From NCBI RefSeq assembly GCF_016801865.2, contig NC_068938.1:184597754-184661753 (forward strand): a DNA stretch of 64,000 bases, given 5' to 3'. Source of the stretch: Culex pipiens pallens (Eukaryota; Arthropoda; Insecta; Diptera; Culicidae). Shown here piece by piece: positions 1 through 11,150 of the stretch. The notes beneath the pieces are model-generated. The model was not told where the DNA came from. It worked only from the letters and a program-made list of their open reading frames with translations, and searched no databases. Numbering within the stretch: position 1 is the first letter of the stretch; the number at the start of each line of letters is the position of its first letter. The position numbers and the translations under genes were made by a program.

Positions 1-466
1 CATAATTTACTCTCAGACACAAAATTTTGTCTGACATTGATTTTGTTCAAACATATACAGTCCAGACTCGATTATCCGAAGTTTCAGTTGTGCGAAGTTC
101 GATTATCCGAAGGTTTGTATGGGACTTCGGATAATCAAATCACAAACAAATATTGTTTTTCGTGTTTTTTTTTTTTTCATTTTTTTAATTTATACTTTAA
201 ATTCGAGTTCTGTGACTCCATTTAAGTCAAATTTGAATGGATAATTGCTCTAAAATTTAAAAAAAAGTGCTTTTTTCAATATTTCATCATCGCCATTTTG
301 GCCGCCATCTTGGATTTAAAAATTCTTAATCACTTTAGAGTAGTTTGAAGGTCATACTAAAGCTCAACAATCAAAAATATGACAGCGAAAAAAACATTTT
401 TTTTTTCGTGTTTCGATTATCCGAAGTGAAATTTTGCCAAGGCCTTCGGTTAATCGAGTCTGGACT

Positions 467-787
467 TGTTCGGTCCCGAACGTGATTATGTTCTCCCCGC
501 CTCGCGCAATCGACACGCAGCGTGTAGCCGACGCATCGCTGCCAACCTGACAGCGCCGAAAGAGAGAGAAAGAGAAAAAGCGCGCTGTCAAAACTTTGCA
601 CACTCGCCTCGTGGATCGCGCTCGGTGCAGACGTTCTGCAACTACTTTTATCTAAATAAATAGTTTTAGTTTAGTTTAGTGAAAGTCAGTGCATTTTTCT
701 TCCCTGGAATCGTTCCCTCCCAACAAATTTACAGTCCACTAATTCCGCCGTCACAATTTCACCGCCGATCGAGTTCCGGCGGCAACA
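467..787 (+). repeat. 5' LTR
   Basis: This is the TG...CA-bounded repeat matching 2762-3084. It has an AATAAA at 655-660, a plausible polyadenylation signal, just before repeated GTTTAGTTTAGT. Just downstream, TTGGTCCAATCGAACC could be part of a primer-binding site but does not match the 3' end of an intact tRNA cleanly. Confidence 0.85.
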
Positions 788-862
788 TTGGTCCAATCGA
801 ACCGGATGGTCGAGTGATTGGACGGTTCCAGTGACTAGGAAGAAGAAGAAGAACTGGCGAGG

Positions 863-1230
863 CAAACCGGCCTCTGCCACAGAACGTTCCCGATCCGCGA
901 GTGCAAAATGGTGCGAAGCAAACCGGCTTCAGAACCATTTCACGAGTGACAGTTCCGCCGAGGCAAACCGGCCTCTATCCTGGAACGTTCCGGATCGCGT
1001 GTGAGGTTCAAAGCAAACCGGCCTCAGAACCTGTTCCGCGAGTGTAAAAGTTCGAGGCAAACCGGCCTGCGAACGTAAACTTCCGTAGCAAACCGGCTTC
1101 GGAACCACAGCGCGAAAGGGTGAGGCAAACCGCCAAAAACCCCTGCCAGACGCTACCGCGCCGGAGGAGGAGGCAAACCGGTCTCCAAATCCGGACAAGT
1201 CAAACGATTCCGGAGCCAACCGGCCCCGGA
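863..1230 (+). repeat. Iterated GCAAACCGGCYTC motif in the LTR-element leader
   Basis: The motif occurs at about 863, 918, 963, 1013, 1057, 1088, 1124 (degenerate), 1173 and 1215 (degenerate), spaced 31-55 bp apart. The DNA between copies varies, with GAACGTTCC and TTCCGCGAGTG elements also recurring. It sits in the untranslated leader between the 5' LTR and the gag-like ORF, where packaging signals or promoter elements would lie. Function is unknown. Confidence 0.7.
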
Positions 1231-1603
1231 TCTACCGCAAGAAGTGAACCCGCTGCCATCCGGAAGTGACTCCGGCGGCAACCCGTGACACGAGCAACCC
1301 GAGACTGTTGCTGTTCCACGACGTGAATAGTGTTCCCAGTTTCAGACCGAAGAAACAGTGCCGCTGAACAGAAACAGCAAGAGGTGAGGCAGTGTTGTGT
1401 GCGTCGCCGAAACCTGAGTGGCACGGTAGAAGTCGACCGATTCTACCGTGGCCAGGTTGGATCTGTCCCTCAGATCAACCCACCTAAGGGCAGCGAACCC
1501 GTCGCTAGACCCTACACCTCGGGCGATGTCGCGCATCCTGTAAGCCCCCAAGAAGAACTACTCCATCCCAGAAACACAACCCAGTGAAAAAAGCGATCTA
1601 AGA

Positions 1604-2572
1604 ATGTCCGAAGAAGAGTTTTTGGTGTACAAGTGCGAGCGTGTACACGCACGAGTCGAGCGAATCCGAGCCCAGGCGAAACATGCAGAAGGGAATCCCC
1701 AGGAGATGAACATGCCTCTGGTTCGACTGCTCTTGAAGAAGATTCAGGGAACCGTCGATGAGTACGAGGAGCTGTACATGGAGCTGATCGACGTGTGCGA
1801 ACCTGCCGAAACCAGCGCGTACGAGAAGAAGCGAAAGGAGTTCTTGAAACTCTTCCGGGAAACCTTCCTGGCGATCCAGTCCATTGAAGTCGCCCTGCTG
1901 TACCCACCGGTGCAGTACCAGCCCGTGCTCTACGTGCCAGTTCAGTTCTTGCAACCGCAGCTATCCGGCGTCCCGAACGAAACTACCGCAGCATCCGCTG
2001 ACGGTCAGATTGGATGCACTGTGGCCACGTGCATCCAAGTTGTGGAATCGTCCTCAAACGAACCAACCAAGGTTGTCAGCAAGGTAGGTGCCCCTTCTAT
2101 CCCACAACTGCCCGACATCATCCCCTCGCATGACGTCCTCAATCAAGAGAATCCTCCGGCGGTCTCGGAGAAACATTCGCCGAAGGAAGACCCGCCGCAA
2201 ACTGCTACCAGCTCGTGCGAACCCGCCGTGGCTGCTGAATCGGCGCCAAGTCCGACCATGTTGGACAGCCAAGTGACCGTAGCGACAAGTGCCATGACTG
2301 CTGCTCAAGCTACTCCGACGGACGAGAAAGGCTCGTCACGAAACTCCCGTGCATCCACCGCACACAAGAACCAGGCCAAGGTCGCAACAAATCCAAGCAC
2401 CGTCCAGCGTGCCGTTGCGTCAACCATGGCAGAATTCCGGAAACCAGCGAGAGAAGAGTCTTGTCACGAGACTCTTCACCGAGATGATCTGCGACTCTAC
2501 AATCGCGGGCCATCGAAAGAGCCAAGCAGCATCGGCTCCATGAAGCAGCAACGCCCACGAGATAGGAAGTGA
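1604..2572 (+). CDS. Gag-like protein of the LTR element
   Basis: This is an intact 322-residue ORF starting MSEEEFLVYK. The first 100 residues are charged and helical, resembling the N-terminal part of BEL/Pao gag proteins. Residues about 100-120 are proline and hydrophobic rich (YPPVQYQPVLYVPVQF). The remainder is a low-complexity Ser/Thr/Pro/Ala tail ending in a basic stretch (RPRDRK). No CCHC knuckle, protease or polymerase motif is visible, and the ORF is followed by about 180 bp of non-coding DNA before the 3' LTR. A full BEL polyprotein exceeds 1500 residues, so this is a gag remnant or a specialised short gag. Role would be particle assembly. Family assignment is by general character, not by alignment. 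Confidence 0.65.
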   Translation: MSEEEFLVYKCERVHARVERIRAQAKHAEGNPQEMNMPLVRLLLKKIQGTVDEYEELYMELIDVCEPAETSAYEKKRKEFLKLFRETFLAIQSIEVALLYPPVQYQPVLYVPVQFLQPQLSGVPNETTAASADGQIGCTVATCIQVVESSSNEPTKVVSKVGAPSIPQLPDIIPSHDVLNQENPPAVSEKHSPKEDPPQTATSSCEPAVAAESAPSPTMLDSQVTVATSAMTAAQATPTDEKGSSRNSRASTAHKNQAKVATNPSTVQRAVASTMAEFRKPAREESCHETLHRDDLRLYNRGPSKEPSSIGSMKQQRPRDRK

Positions 2573-2752
2573 CGTTACCAACCACCTCGTGCCCCGGGCT
2601 CCAGGACGACATCAGCTGCTGCCAACAGATACCAACCACCAGTTCCAGACTCCAACATTCCGAGAATCATCATTCGGCATCTCCAGCAAGCGAAAGAACC
2701 TCCTGATATACGACCACTTCCGGAGTTTCCTGAAGCCCTTCAGCCTTCAGCC

Positions 2753-2761
2753 GGGGGAGGA
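2753..2761 (+). other. Polypurine tract of the LTR element
   Basis: The purine run GGGGGAGGA lies immediately before the TG of the 3' LTR, the expected place for plus-strand priming. Confidence 0.75.
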
Positions 2762-3084
2762 TGTTCGGTCCCGAACGTGATTATGTTCTCCCCGACTTCG
2801 CGCAATCGACACGCAGCGTGTAGCCGACGCATCGCTGCCAACCTTACAGCGCCGAAAGAGAGAGAAAGAGAAAAAGCGCGCTGTCAAAACTTTGCACACT
2901 CGCCTCGTGGATCGCGCTCGGTGCAGACGTTTCTGCAACTACTTTTATCTGAATAAATAGTTTTAGTTTAGTTTAGTGAAAGTCAGTGCATTTTTCTTCC
3001 CTGGAATCGTTCCCTCCCAACAAATTTACAGTCCACTAATTCCGCCGTCACAATTTCACCGCCGATCGAGTTCCGGCGGCAACA
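2762..3084 (+). repeat. 3' LTR
   Basis: It matches 467-787 with about five differences: one substitution plus one indel near CTCCCC, one G/T change, one extra T, and one A/G before AATAAA. It is followed directly by the GGACT duplication. Confidence 0.85.
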
Positions 3085-3095
3085 GGACTGTATTG

Positions 3096-3275
3096 TCGAA
3101 TGTCGTCAAACAGGAACACATTTACCCACAGTCAAGACCTCTCTACCTGAAGAAGATTTGCAGCACTTCAGAGCTATCTAGAGAGTTTTCAAATAAATCT
3201 GTGGACGATCGAGAGGTGGCTACTATTTGTTCAAAAGCGGAAGAGCTGAAACCACTATTGCGTACACAGAAAGGT
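3096..3275 (+). repeat. Degenerate dispersed repeat, copy 1
   Basis: This stretch shares GTGTCGTCAA-like, TTACCCACAGTCAA and CTGAAGAAG..TTGCAG blocks, in the same order and orientation, with 6755-6925. It looks like two decayed copies of one retroelement-derived repeat. The short ORFs within are not convincing genes. Confidence 0.5.
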
Positions 3276-3380
3276 TAGACGAAGATTCAGAATTCTTAAA
3301 AAAGCATGTGTTTTTCAAAGTTGTCTCTTTGACAACAATCTGAATTAATAGAATAACTTGAAAAAAATAATCAACAATAA

Positions 3381-3386
3381 TTTATT
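3381..3386 (-). terminator. Polyadenylation signal of FAR1
   Basis: TTTATT on the plus strand reads AATAAA on the minus strand, about 10 bp beyond the FAR1 stop codon. Confidence 0.55.
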
Positions 3387-3396
3387 CAAAAACATT

Positions 3397-4901
3397 TCAA
3401 CTCTTTAATCTCTTTTTATTTACACTCTCAAGATATTGGATTGCGCCATCGACGTAACCACTCAAATACTCGCGCCAGTTGATTTCATCCAGGTCGGTGA
3501 AGAATATTTGTTGCTCGTGCTCGCTGAGGTTCCTCTGGGCTTGCTTAAGGTTGCTCGAAACACTTTTCCAGTTGCGAAATGTCACGAAACCTACGGACTG
3601 GCTGTATCGCATGAACCACATTGCAGACCATTGATAGTAGAACTTGTGTGCTGGATTAGAACCCGGAAGCCACTGTGCAAGACAGTCTTTAATTTTGGCT
3701 AAAATTACGTTCAGGTACATCATCCAAAGAAACGGCGTTGAAAACCAGCAGTACTTCCTAAAAAAGAAGTGATTTAATGGTATTCTTGAGATAAGCACAA
3801 GCACTTTTTACCATATTATCCTCTCCCAAAATCCCTTCCGCGAATCTCCAATACAGCTCGTCATGTCACCAAAAGTGGTCTTGACCATATTACTGTGATG
3901 ATTGTACACCGGAACGCAGGCATCACTGCTAACACGTCTCTTCTCAGCAACATCGAACGCACAAATCAGCACGGCATTCGCGCAATAGTCGATGGGAGCA
4001 AGGTCACACTTGACGCGAGCGTTTTCATACTTTACAAGTCCCAGGCCGTCCCAAAAGCTTTTGACGAACGCCACCGGTCCGTAAGAGTTGTCCGTCCAAC
4101 CTAGCATCGGTTCACGACACGTTGGAGTAACTGTGTGTTGAATGCAATTATTTGAAATTCTTCACTCTGAAGTTGAATAACCCTTTACTTACTAACTGGA
4201 GGTCGGTAGATCGCAATGGGCAAAGTTTGTCCAAACTCAGTCTCGATCATGATCTCTGCTAGTCGTTTGCTGAAAGTGTACGTATTTGGAAATTTCTGCA
4301 AGATTGTACTTTTCAACTGTTCACACTCCTCAGCCGACAAATACTTCATCATATTCATGACAATATCGTAGCTTCCAAATGGTAGTTCCTTGTACACTTT
4401 TTCTTCGCATATCTCCTTGTCAAAGTTACAGTAGAACGTCGATGTGTACACGAACGCCTCCAACCTTGGGAAGGTCCGACACCATCGGAGCATTCTTCTC
4501 GCAAGAAACACGTTCGTCTCAACCGTTTCCTTCAACGCTCCCGTCATCTTGACCGTTGCGATGCAATACAACACTATCTCCACCTCCTTCCGAATTTCAC
4601 AAGTCAACTCGGATGCAAGTCCGAAGTCCTTCTCCGCATAGTCCACTTCAACGGGTACAATCTTGGCGATCAGTTCCGGCTTACGAACGCGATCAAACAA
4701 TCGATCTTCCAGAATTGTCTTCAATCGCTCCTCGCCACAGCATCCTCGCTTCGTGCGGATTAACAGGTAGATCTTCCTGACCGGTAGACATCGAAGAATC
4801 TTTTCCAACAAGGTCTTTCCTAAAAAACCCGTCCCTCCAGCGAGTAGAACCGTCGATCCGCGGTAGAGTTCCAGAAACTTTGACTCTGAACAGTTCGACA
4901 T
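3397..4901 (-). CDS. Fatty acyl-CoA reductase 1 (FAR1)
   Basis: Predicted to reduce long-chain acyl-CoA to fatty alcohol with NADPH, at the ER or peroxisome membrane. Three exons: 4193-4901, 3812-4130 and 3397-3757. The introns are 62 and 54 bp, GT-AG, in phases 1 and 2, and joining them keeps one frame of 462 residues. The N-terminal NAD-binding domain has GGTGFLG at residues 22-28; the catalytic pair is Y208 and K212 in YTFSK; RPPV closes exon 1. The C-terminal FAR domain includes a hydrophobic segment early in exon 3. The stretch around the second intron is far more divergent than in FAR2-4, and the protein is shorter than the usual ~500 residues, suggesting relaxed constraint or a specialised substrate. 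The start is the only ATG in good position before the family-typical Y-R-G-S-T-V motif. Confidence 0.9.
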
Positions 4902-5473
4902 TGTTGCAGTGACTAAAGGGCGATGTGGTTAGCTTGTAGGTTTATTAATCATTTTATTAAAGTTGAGATATTATCAGGCTAGAAAGATTTGCATCAAATT
5001 AAATTCAACACAACAGGAGTAAAATGTAACATTAAATTATGCTTCACAAAATTGATTTATTCTTAGTTACCACGAACAAATGATTTCGATTATCTCTCAG
5101 CCGTTTCTCGAAAACGAACTCCTGCTGTGTCTAATCTAGAACCATAGTTGAGCCTGCAACCGCAGTCTGCAGTGGCGGAGAGGAGGAGGTAGGGCGGAGT
5201 CGAATCGTTCAGGCAATTTTTTTTTGTTTCAAGCAAAAACAATTTGTAAATCACTTATTATTACTTAATAAGTGACCATAACTTGAAACAGGGTCGCCAG
5301 ATCTTCAAACTTTAAGACTTGTTTCGATGGCCTTTTGATTACATAACCAACAAAAAGTCAGCTGATGAATCCGGACAGTGCTTCGATACAGATAAGAGAG
5401 GCTTCAAAAAGTATTGCATTCATTAATATCACTTAATAAGTGGTCAAAACTTGAGACAGGGTTGCCATTTTAT
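4902..5473. other. FAR1 upstream region, with a short direct repeat
   Basis: This is presumably the FAR1 promoter side, but no clear TATA box was picked out. A block of about 45 bp, CACTTAATAAGTGGTCAAAACTT-like followed by GACAGGGTTGCCA, occurs at about 5255-5305 and again at 5428-5470. No gene is seen. Confidence 0.4.
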
Positions 5474-6594
5474 TAGGACTAGTGATTTTTCACGGCTCAA
5501 AAATGAAAATACGGCAATTTCACGGTACTCGAAAATCTGCTTGAAACACATGCAAAAATATGTTTATTTAGTGTTATTGTGTAGAGGAAAGTTATTTTGA
5601 GAATTACCAACAGTTCAAAAAACAAAAAATTACCCCCTGACACAAAATATTCTTTACAATTATACATGAGTTCAATTTTTTCCAGTTTTACACCAGATAG
5701 ACTTTAAAATTTTAATATTAAAATAATTTGCTAAAGTCTCTCAAAACGGAAACCATTCATAATTCACCAAAAGTAGAACTATAAGGTTTAATTTGGTTTT
5801 AAAATCGTTTTTGCTGCATTTGGTAATAATAAGACTGGTACAAATATTTTTAAAAGTTTTTGTCAGTTCTTTTGTCGTTAAATTTTTTGTTTTTGTCAAA
5901 TCTTACATTTTTTGAAAACAAATGATTGCAAAACAACTGAACTAATGTAAAAAGCATTTTAAAACACTTTTGTCATTCAAATGTTAAGACTATATGGTTT
6001 ACTATTTTGATTTTTATTTTTATTTTTTTTGCATCGGCCTCAAAACAAAAAAAAAACATTTAAAAATACTTTAAAAATGCATTTTTTATAAGCAAGAATT
6101 ATATTTTGAAATTTGATTAAAAAAAATGTCTACCTTAAATATTCAAATCATTTTTAATTTTTGATCACGCTATACAATGCAACTTATTCATCGATATTTA
6201 ATTAAACTTAACCGAGATTTAAAAATAAAATAGCTCAAACTGTTTTGTGTTTTCTTTTATTGAATTTCACATTGTGTTATCCATGGCATGTTACAATCAA
6301 AGGTCATTTCGTTGTATATTTACATGTGAAAATCAGCATTTCGAGAGAGATATTTTATGATCAATTTCTACAAAAAACGAGTTCTAAATTAGCCATGCAA
6401 TATTTTTTTTTACAACTGCTTCCAAAATGCTCACCTTGTAATTTGTTTAAATTCAATAATTTTTTTTAGCGCTCAGCTGCAATTTTTGAAGTGATTTTTT
6501 GAATTTTGCTGCATTTCTTCGCGGTCAAGGGAAAAATTCACGGATTACGCGGCTTCCGTGAAATCGCGAAAAATCACTGGCCCTACATGTTATC
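5474..6594. mobile_element. Probable hAT-like non-autonomous element
   Basis: The left end TTAGGACTAGTGATTTTTCACGG and the right end, whose reverse complement reads GTAGGGCCAGTGATTTTTCG, form imperfect terminal inverted repeats (each is quoted only in part). The interior is AT-rich with no coding potential. A related single end occurs at 9221. A clean target duplication was not found. Confidence 0.45.
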
Positions 6595-6754
6595 AAGCCT
6601 TTTATGCAATTCTTTTGAACACTTAACGCAAACAGAAAAATAATGAAAAATAAAAACATTAAACGTTAAAAAAATTGTAAAAATCGTCAAAAATAATCAG
6701 CAGTAGAGGGATAAAAACTCAACACAACATGCGTCAACGCTATTGTCACCTGGT

Positions 6755-6925
6755 TAGTTCCGAGTGTCGTCAACCAACAGCCACAACAATAAGAACCTGT
6801 TCAACTCGGAACAAAATTACCCACAGTCAAAACCCCACTCGACCTGAAGAAGGTCTTGCAGTACTTGAGCACTCCGAAGAGCTGTTGAAGAGTAAGAGGC
6901 GGCTACCATTTATCAAACAGTGGAA
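6755..6925 (+). repeat. Degenerate dispersed repeat, copy 2
   Basis: Partner of 3096-3275, with a small insertion carrying CAACAATAAGAACC relative to that copy. No intact coding frame. Confidence 0.45.
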
Positions 6926-9104
6926 AATTTTGAAGAAAAACTTGTAGGAAGTAATGGACATTAACGAAAGAGAGAATGTCTCAATTAACGCGTGGCGTAA
7001 TACTTGAACAAACCTCTTCTAGCATAACTATCACGAAAGTGCACGCAAAAATGTCGTACAAGGGTGTTCTTTAACCCTCGCGAGTGCAACTGTCGAATTG
7101 AAGCGAGTAATTTACGTCCAACTCACTGTGGTCTAAGGTTAAAGCTATCACCATAATTACGCACGCGCACCGCGTGCTAGAAAAACCTGAATTTCTTGTT
7201 TTCTTTAAGCGTCACGCGTCAAATCTTTGACACGCGTTAACCATGCCCTAGTGGCCAGCCCCAAAATGGAGAATTTTGCTCTCCAAGAACTTGGTGCATT
7301 TTGGTGGTGCGGGGCTACAAAGTGCAACTCATGCAGCTAAGGACCAAACACTGCTCTGCTCCGGTTTCGCCAGAGCACGCCATCGGGCATGAAATCTGTA
7401 CACAAGGTTGGCGGCGCAAATAACGCCACGAACCGACCACGTGAAACGCCACGCTAACGCTGCCAACAGTAGAGGAGGTTGGGGTTTTCAACGATAGATT
7501 TGAAGAATTTCATGTTTAGTCAAAAAATATTGCAACCCTACCATCTCCAGTGCGGCAAGCACGATTAGCTCGTTCGATGAGAAACCGAACCGAACTCAAC
7601 GAGACTGAAGAACCTGTATGAAAGATGACAAATGAATTACAGAAAATCATGGCAAACTTTGCCATCTAAGAAATTTGAACATTAGAATATCATGGGTTAT
7701 TTGACAATTATCCTAATCAGACCAGTAGCTCGTGTTGAAGATTTTATGTCCTTCTTTCCAGATCCTCAAACGAAACGCCTTATTGAGTGTACCGACTCGT
7801 ACAATGGAGTACGAGAGTCGCGCAAAAAATAAGCTACTAGTACTTGATGAAGCATTCATTTTGGAGGCCAAGTACCGTGCAGACAACAGCTCGACGATCC
7901 GCTCCAAACCACTTCCGAGTGGATCACTCCGGAGGGATTTCTGCGCTAGAAGACCCCGTTAGCAACAAGCATTAAATCGTAGCTCCAAATTAGCCCCAAA
8001 TCAGCACTATATCACCCTTTACAGCAAACAACAACACTTTCGCACCAATGTTTACTTCCTGACCACAAAAGGGTTGACCCTCTGTCAATGCTGCGACCTC
8101 GCAGCGGTCATCAAGCCCGGTAGTGGTGCAGCAGCATAAGAAAGCCGTACAATTTACTGTCGATAACGGGCTTGTGCGCATGATTGACGGAACCGGTCTA
8201 TCAACTAGAGAAAGAGGCTCCCCGTGCCGGTTGTGCACGTGCGTTCTTGAAAAAAAAACGCACATCGATCTTGCGGCGATATGTTGTACACAGGTAATTA
8301 AAAGTTATTACTCTCGTGTCAGTTGTTGGGTTGCGATTGGAAACTCCGGCCCCTTTAGCTTTTGACGAGCGGAGGTCGTCCGTGAACCTTTCTCGTGGAC
8401 CGCAAGAACTCTACGTGCAGTAATCTGAGAAGCTCTTGGAGCGACTTTAAATTTTTGGCATCAGAAGTCAATATGACGCTTCTGTTGTCATGACATCAGA
8501 GTCAGAACAGATTAAACTTTTTTTTGAACACAATGACAAAGCAACTTTGCCAAAACAGCTAGTTTTACATAAATTTAGAGGGAGACGAAATTTTGCAACA
8601 GAGAATGGCGAGGACTGTCCTGTTTCTTAATGTTATCTCGAAACCTGTTCTTTATTTTTATACGTTTAACCTCAAGCCAAAAAACAAAACCAAAGCTTAC
8701 TAATGCTATATATTCAGTCGAAAAATTCCATTTATAACAGAACTAATGCAAATAAGATAGATGCTGTTGTCGTGCGTAACATCTGAATCTGCAATGTCAT
8801 GCCAGAACCGTTTTGGGAATATTTGATTAGACTAAAAATAAAAACATATTATTTGCTCAGGAATTATTTAATGAATATAAAACATTGATTGGCGAAGCCC
8901 AGTACATGAATTTAAAATACATTTATCGCATCGGCATTACATCGGCACAAATAATACATTTTCAACTACCCAAAATTAAAATTTTGATCAAAAAATTACA
9001 ATTAAAAAAATCTGTTTCAAAAATCCGGTGCCGAGATATCTCATCATTGCGTTGATCAACTCGGCTCATATTTGGAGTAAATAATCGTATTTCAAATCTG
9101 ATTG
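6926..9104. other. Gene-free stretch with GC-richer islands
   Basis: At about 7030-7480 and 7720-8430 the base composition is much less AT-rich than the surroundings, with no recognisable ORF. An imperfect hairpin surrounds CCCCAAAATGG at about 7260-7315. ACAGGTAATT at about 8288-8297 resembles a splice donor, so an untranslated exon of a neighbouring gene cannot be excluded. Otherwise nothing recognised. Confidence 0.3.
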
Positions 9105-9213
9105 ATTCTAATCTTATCTTATCAAACCCTAGCGCAGCTAATCTTTCGAAAGGATCCTCTTCTTGTCATTTATTAACATTTGTAGTGCGCCATTTCCTTA
9201 GATTGCATTGAGT
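9105..9213 (-). repeat. 3' fragment of the composite SINE family
   Basis: The reverse complement matches the 3' part of the element at 52745-53430: AATGGCGCACT, TGTTAATAAATGACAAGAAGAG, TTTCGAAAGATT and CTGCGCTAGGGTTT in order, ending in a degenerate GATTA-type tail. About 35-45 bp present in the longer copy are missing, so this is a 5'-truncated or variant copy. Confidence 0.7.
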
Positions 9214-9220
9214 CATCACT

Positions 9221-11150
9221 ATAGGGTTAGTGAAATTTCACGATTTCGCGGACAGCGTGAAATCCGCGAAATTTGACTTTTTCCGCGAAATCCCGTGAAA
9301 TTTTATGTTTGTGTGAAAATGTAACGATTTTTCTCAAAATCGCTGTTGATCATGGCCGTTCATGGTCACCCGCGACAGACACGGACGACGAAACAAAGAG
9401 AAACGCAAATTGTCTGCTCTACAACTTTGTAGAACATTATTACACTCTGAAAAATAACCCGGCAAAGTTAGAAAAAACACGAAATTTTAAAATGAAAATT
9501 TTTGTTCTAGATGAAAAAATGACCCTTCTGGGTCAATGTCGATTCGAAAAGTACATTAAATTTCCCTTAAAATGACATGTTCCAAATTTTTTTACAGTCG
9601 AGTAGCGGAAAATGGGAGAATTTTTTAAACTTTTTTAGTGTTTTTTTTTTTCGATGAAAAATACATTTTTTTCTGAATTCTGAGTACGCCATCAAATCGG
9701 GCATCTAATTTTACACAAAAGTCCTTTTGACACCAAAGGAAGGAGTCGTACCGCCCCTCCGTCACGAGATATCAAAAAACGGACCTCGGATTCGTGATCA
9801 GGGACAAAAGTTACCCCTTAGGACAAAGTTTCACGCAAATCGAAGAGGGGTCGGGGCAACTTTTCCCGATTTCGTGTGAGTTGGTAGAGAATTACCCTAC
9901 TACTTTTTTTGTTTTCTTTTCTCATTTAGAATGAAAATTTCGATTTTGTTAAAAATTATATTATTTTTGCAAATTGATTTTGAATTTAGTTTTTGAAAAG
10001 TGAGCTAAAAACCAAAAAAATATGTTTAATGGGCTAGATGTCGCAGAAAAATCAATTTATTTTACTCATTTTGATTGGACAAGATTGTTAAATCTAGCTT
10101 TGACATGAAATTCAGTAAAATAAAAAATATATAAATATTGAAAAAACAAGCCATAGTTACATCATTAGCAACGAAAAGGTGTTTTAAAATGCATTTTACA
10201 CTAGTACAGTTGTTTTACAATCATAAGTTTTCAAAAAAAATTAGATTTGACGAAAACAAAAATTTCAGCGGAAAAAACTTTTTGCGTAAATAACCATTGA
10301 AAACTTTCAAAACTTACTAAGATTTTTAAATCAACCCAAACATGCTAAAACCTTATTCTAAACACAGGTGGATGCATTTTAAATTGATTTCAGCCGATTG
10401 CACTTAAATTTCCATTGAAATTTAGTTTTTTTTTGAAAAAAATGTTTATTTTGCCCCCTGATTTTTCGGGCCAGCTTTGAAGGGGGGGGGGGGGGAGACA
10501 AAAACTTTTAATAAAATTTGTACCAGCCTTATGTCCTCAAAAAGCATTTTCTTTTTTGAAAAACACATTTTATTTTTTTGATTTTCAATAAAATTTGTTC
10601 ATTTTAATCAAAAAGTTTTCAAAATGTGCATGAAGGCTAAAAATTAGCATAAATCTGGTAAAATCGGTCAATATCTGGCACAGAGAAGGGTGAATCTTTA
10701 TTCTGGCTGACACTTGAAAAATCTGGCATTCCCAGATTTATCTGACAACCTGACAACCCTGCATGTCATGCCAAATTTAAGCCAAATCGGAACACTTTTG
10801 ACCGATTCTTAGCACTTGTTTACCAAGCAGTCATTTTTTTACGTTGAACTTTGGATGGTTCTGATAATTTTCCATGTTTTCCAACTATTTGAACCACACA
10901 AAAAACATATTTCCACACCAAAGTTCCTATTCTAAACATATCTGTGAGCAGAAGTTGTAAAATGCATAAACGCTGAACATTTTTCATTTTCCCAACTTTT
11001 TTAAATAATTGCTCAAATAAATGGATGTAATGCAGATATTTAATCATTCTAAACGGAATTTTATAGTAAAATGACTCTTTTATTAGCCCTCTTATTGACA
11101 AAAGCAGATTCTGTAGGTATAAAATTATACAGGACATTTAAAAAGGGGGT
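9221..11150. other. AT-rich repeat debris
   Basis: It begins with a terminal-repeat-like sequence (TAGGGTTAGTGAAATTTCACG) related to the ends of 5474-6594. After that come long AT-rich stretches, a G13-type run near 10485, and no credible gene. Several short ORFs are low-complexity. Confidence 0.35.

Larger units (their letters stand above)
467..3084 (+). mobile_element. Non-autonomous LTR retrotransposon (BEL/Pao-like)
   Basis: Two long terminal repeats of about 321 and 323 bp, both starting TGTTCGG and ending CAACA, flank roughly 1.97 kb of internal DNA. The 5-bp direct repeat GGACT is found at 462-466 and 3085-3089 and is the target-site duplication. A purine tract precedes the 3' LTR. 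Only a gag-like ORF is present; protease, reverse transcriptase and integrase are absent, so movement must have used enzymes from a full-length relative. The 5-bp duplication and the short charged helical gag start suggest BEL/Pao, but Copia also makes 5-bp duplications. The LTRs differ at only about five positions, so the insertion is fairly young. Confidence 0.85.
58..3090. mobile_element. pogo/Tc1-like MITE, split by an LTR retrotransposon
   Basis: The left terminal repeat reads CAGTCCAGACTCGATTATCC at 58. Its inverted partner ends at 466 (TAATCGAGTCTGGACT) and resumes after the LTR element with GGACTG at 3085-3090. TA dinucleotides at 56-57 and 3091-3092 are the target duplication, as expected for Tc1/mariner/pogo elements. 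The interior is AT-rich, has further copies of the GATTATCCGAAG motif and no ORF. The real element is about 410 bp; the rest of the span is the inserted retrotransposon. An independent copy lies at 62193-62536. Confidence 0.75.

Noticed and set aside
788..810. Canonical primer-binding site after the 5' LTR
   Set aside because: TTGGTCCAATCGAACC resembles tRNA sequence, but the distance between the CCA complement and the T-loop complement is too short for a normal tRNA 3' end.
1512..1954. Minus-strand ORFs opposite the gag-like gene
   Set aside because: They are antisense shadows of the coding strand, with typical Arg/Ser-rich composition.
9273..9575. 100-codon ORF with a plausible ATG
   Set aside because: It begins inside a transposon terminal repeat and has low-complexity Lys/Phe-rich composition; no support.
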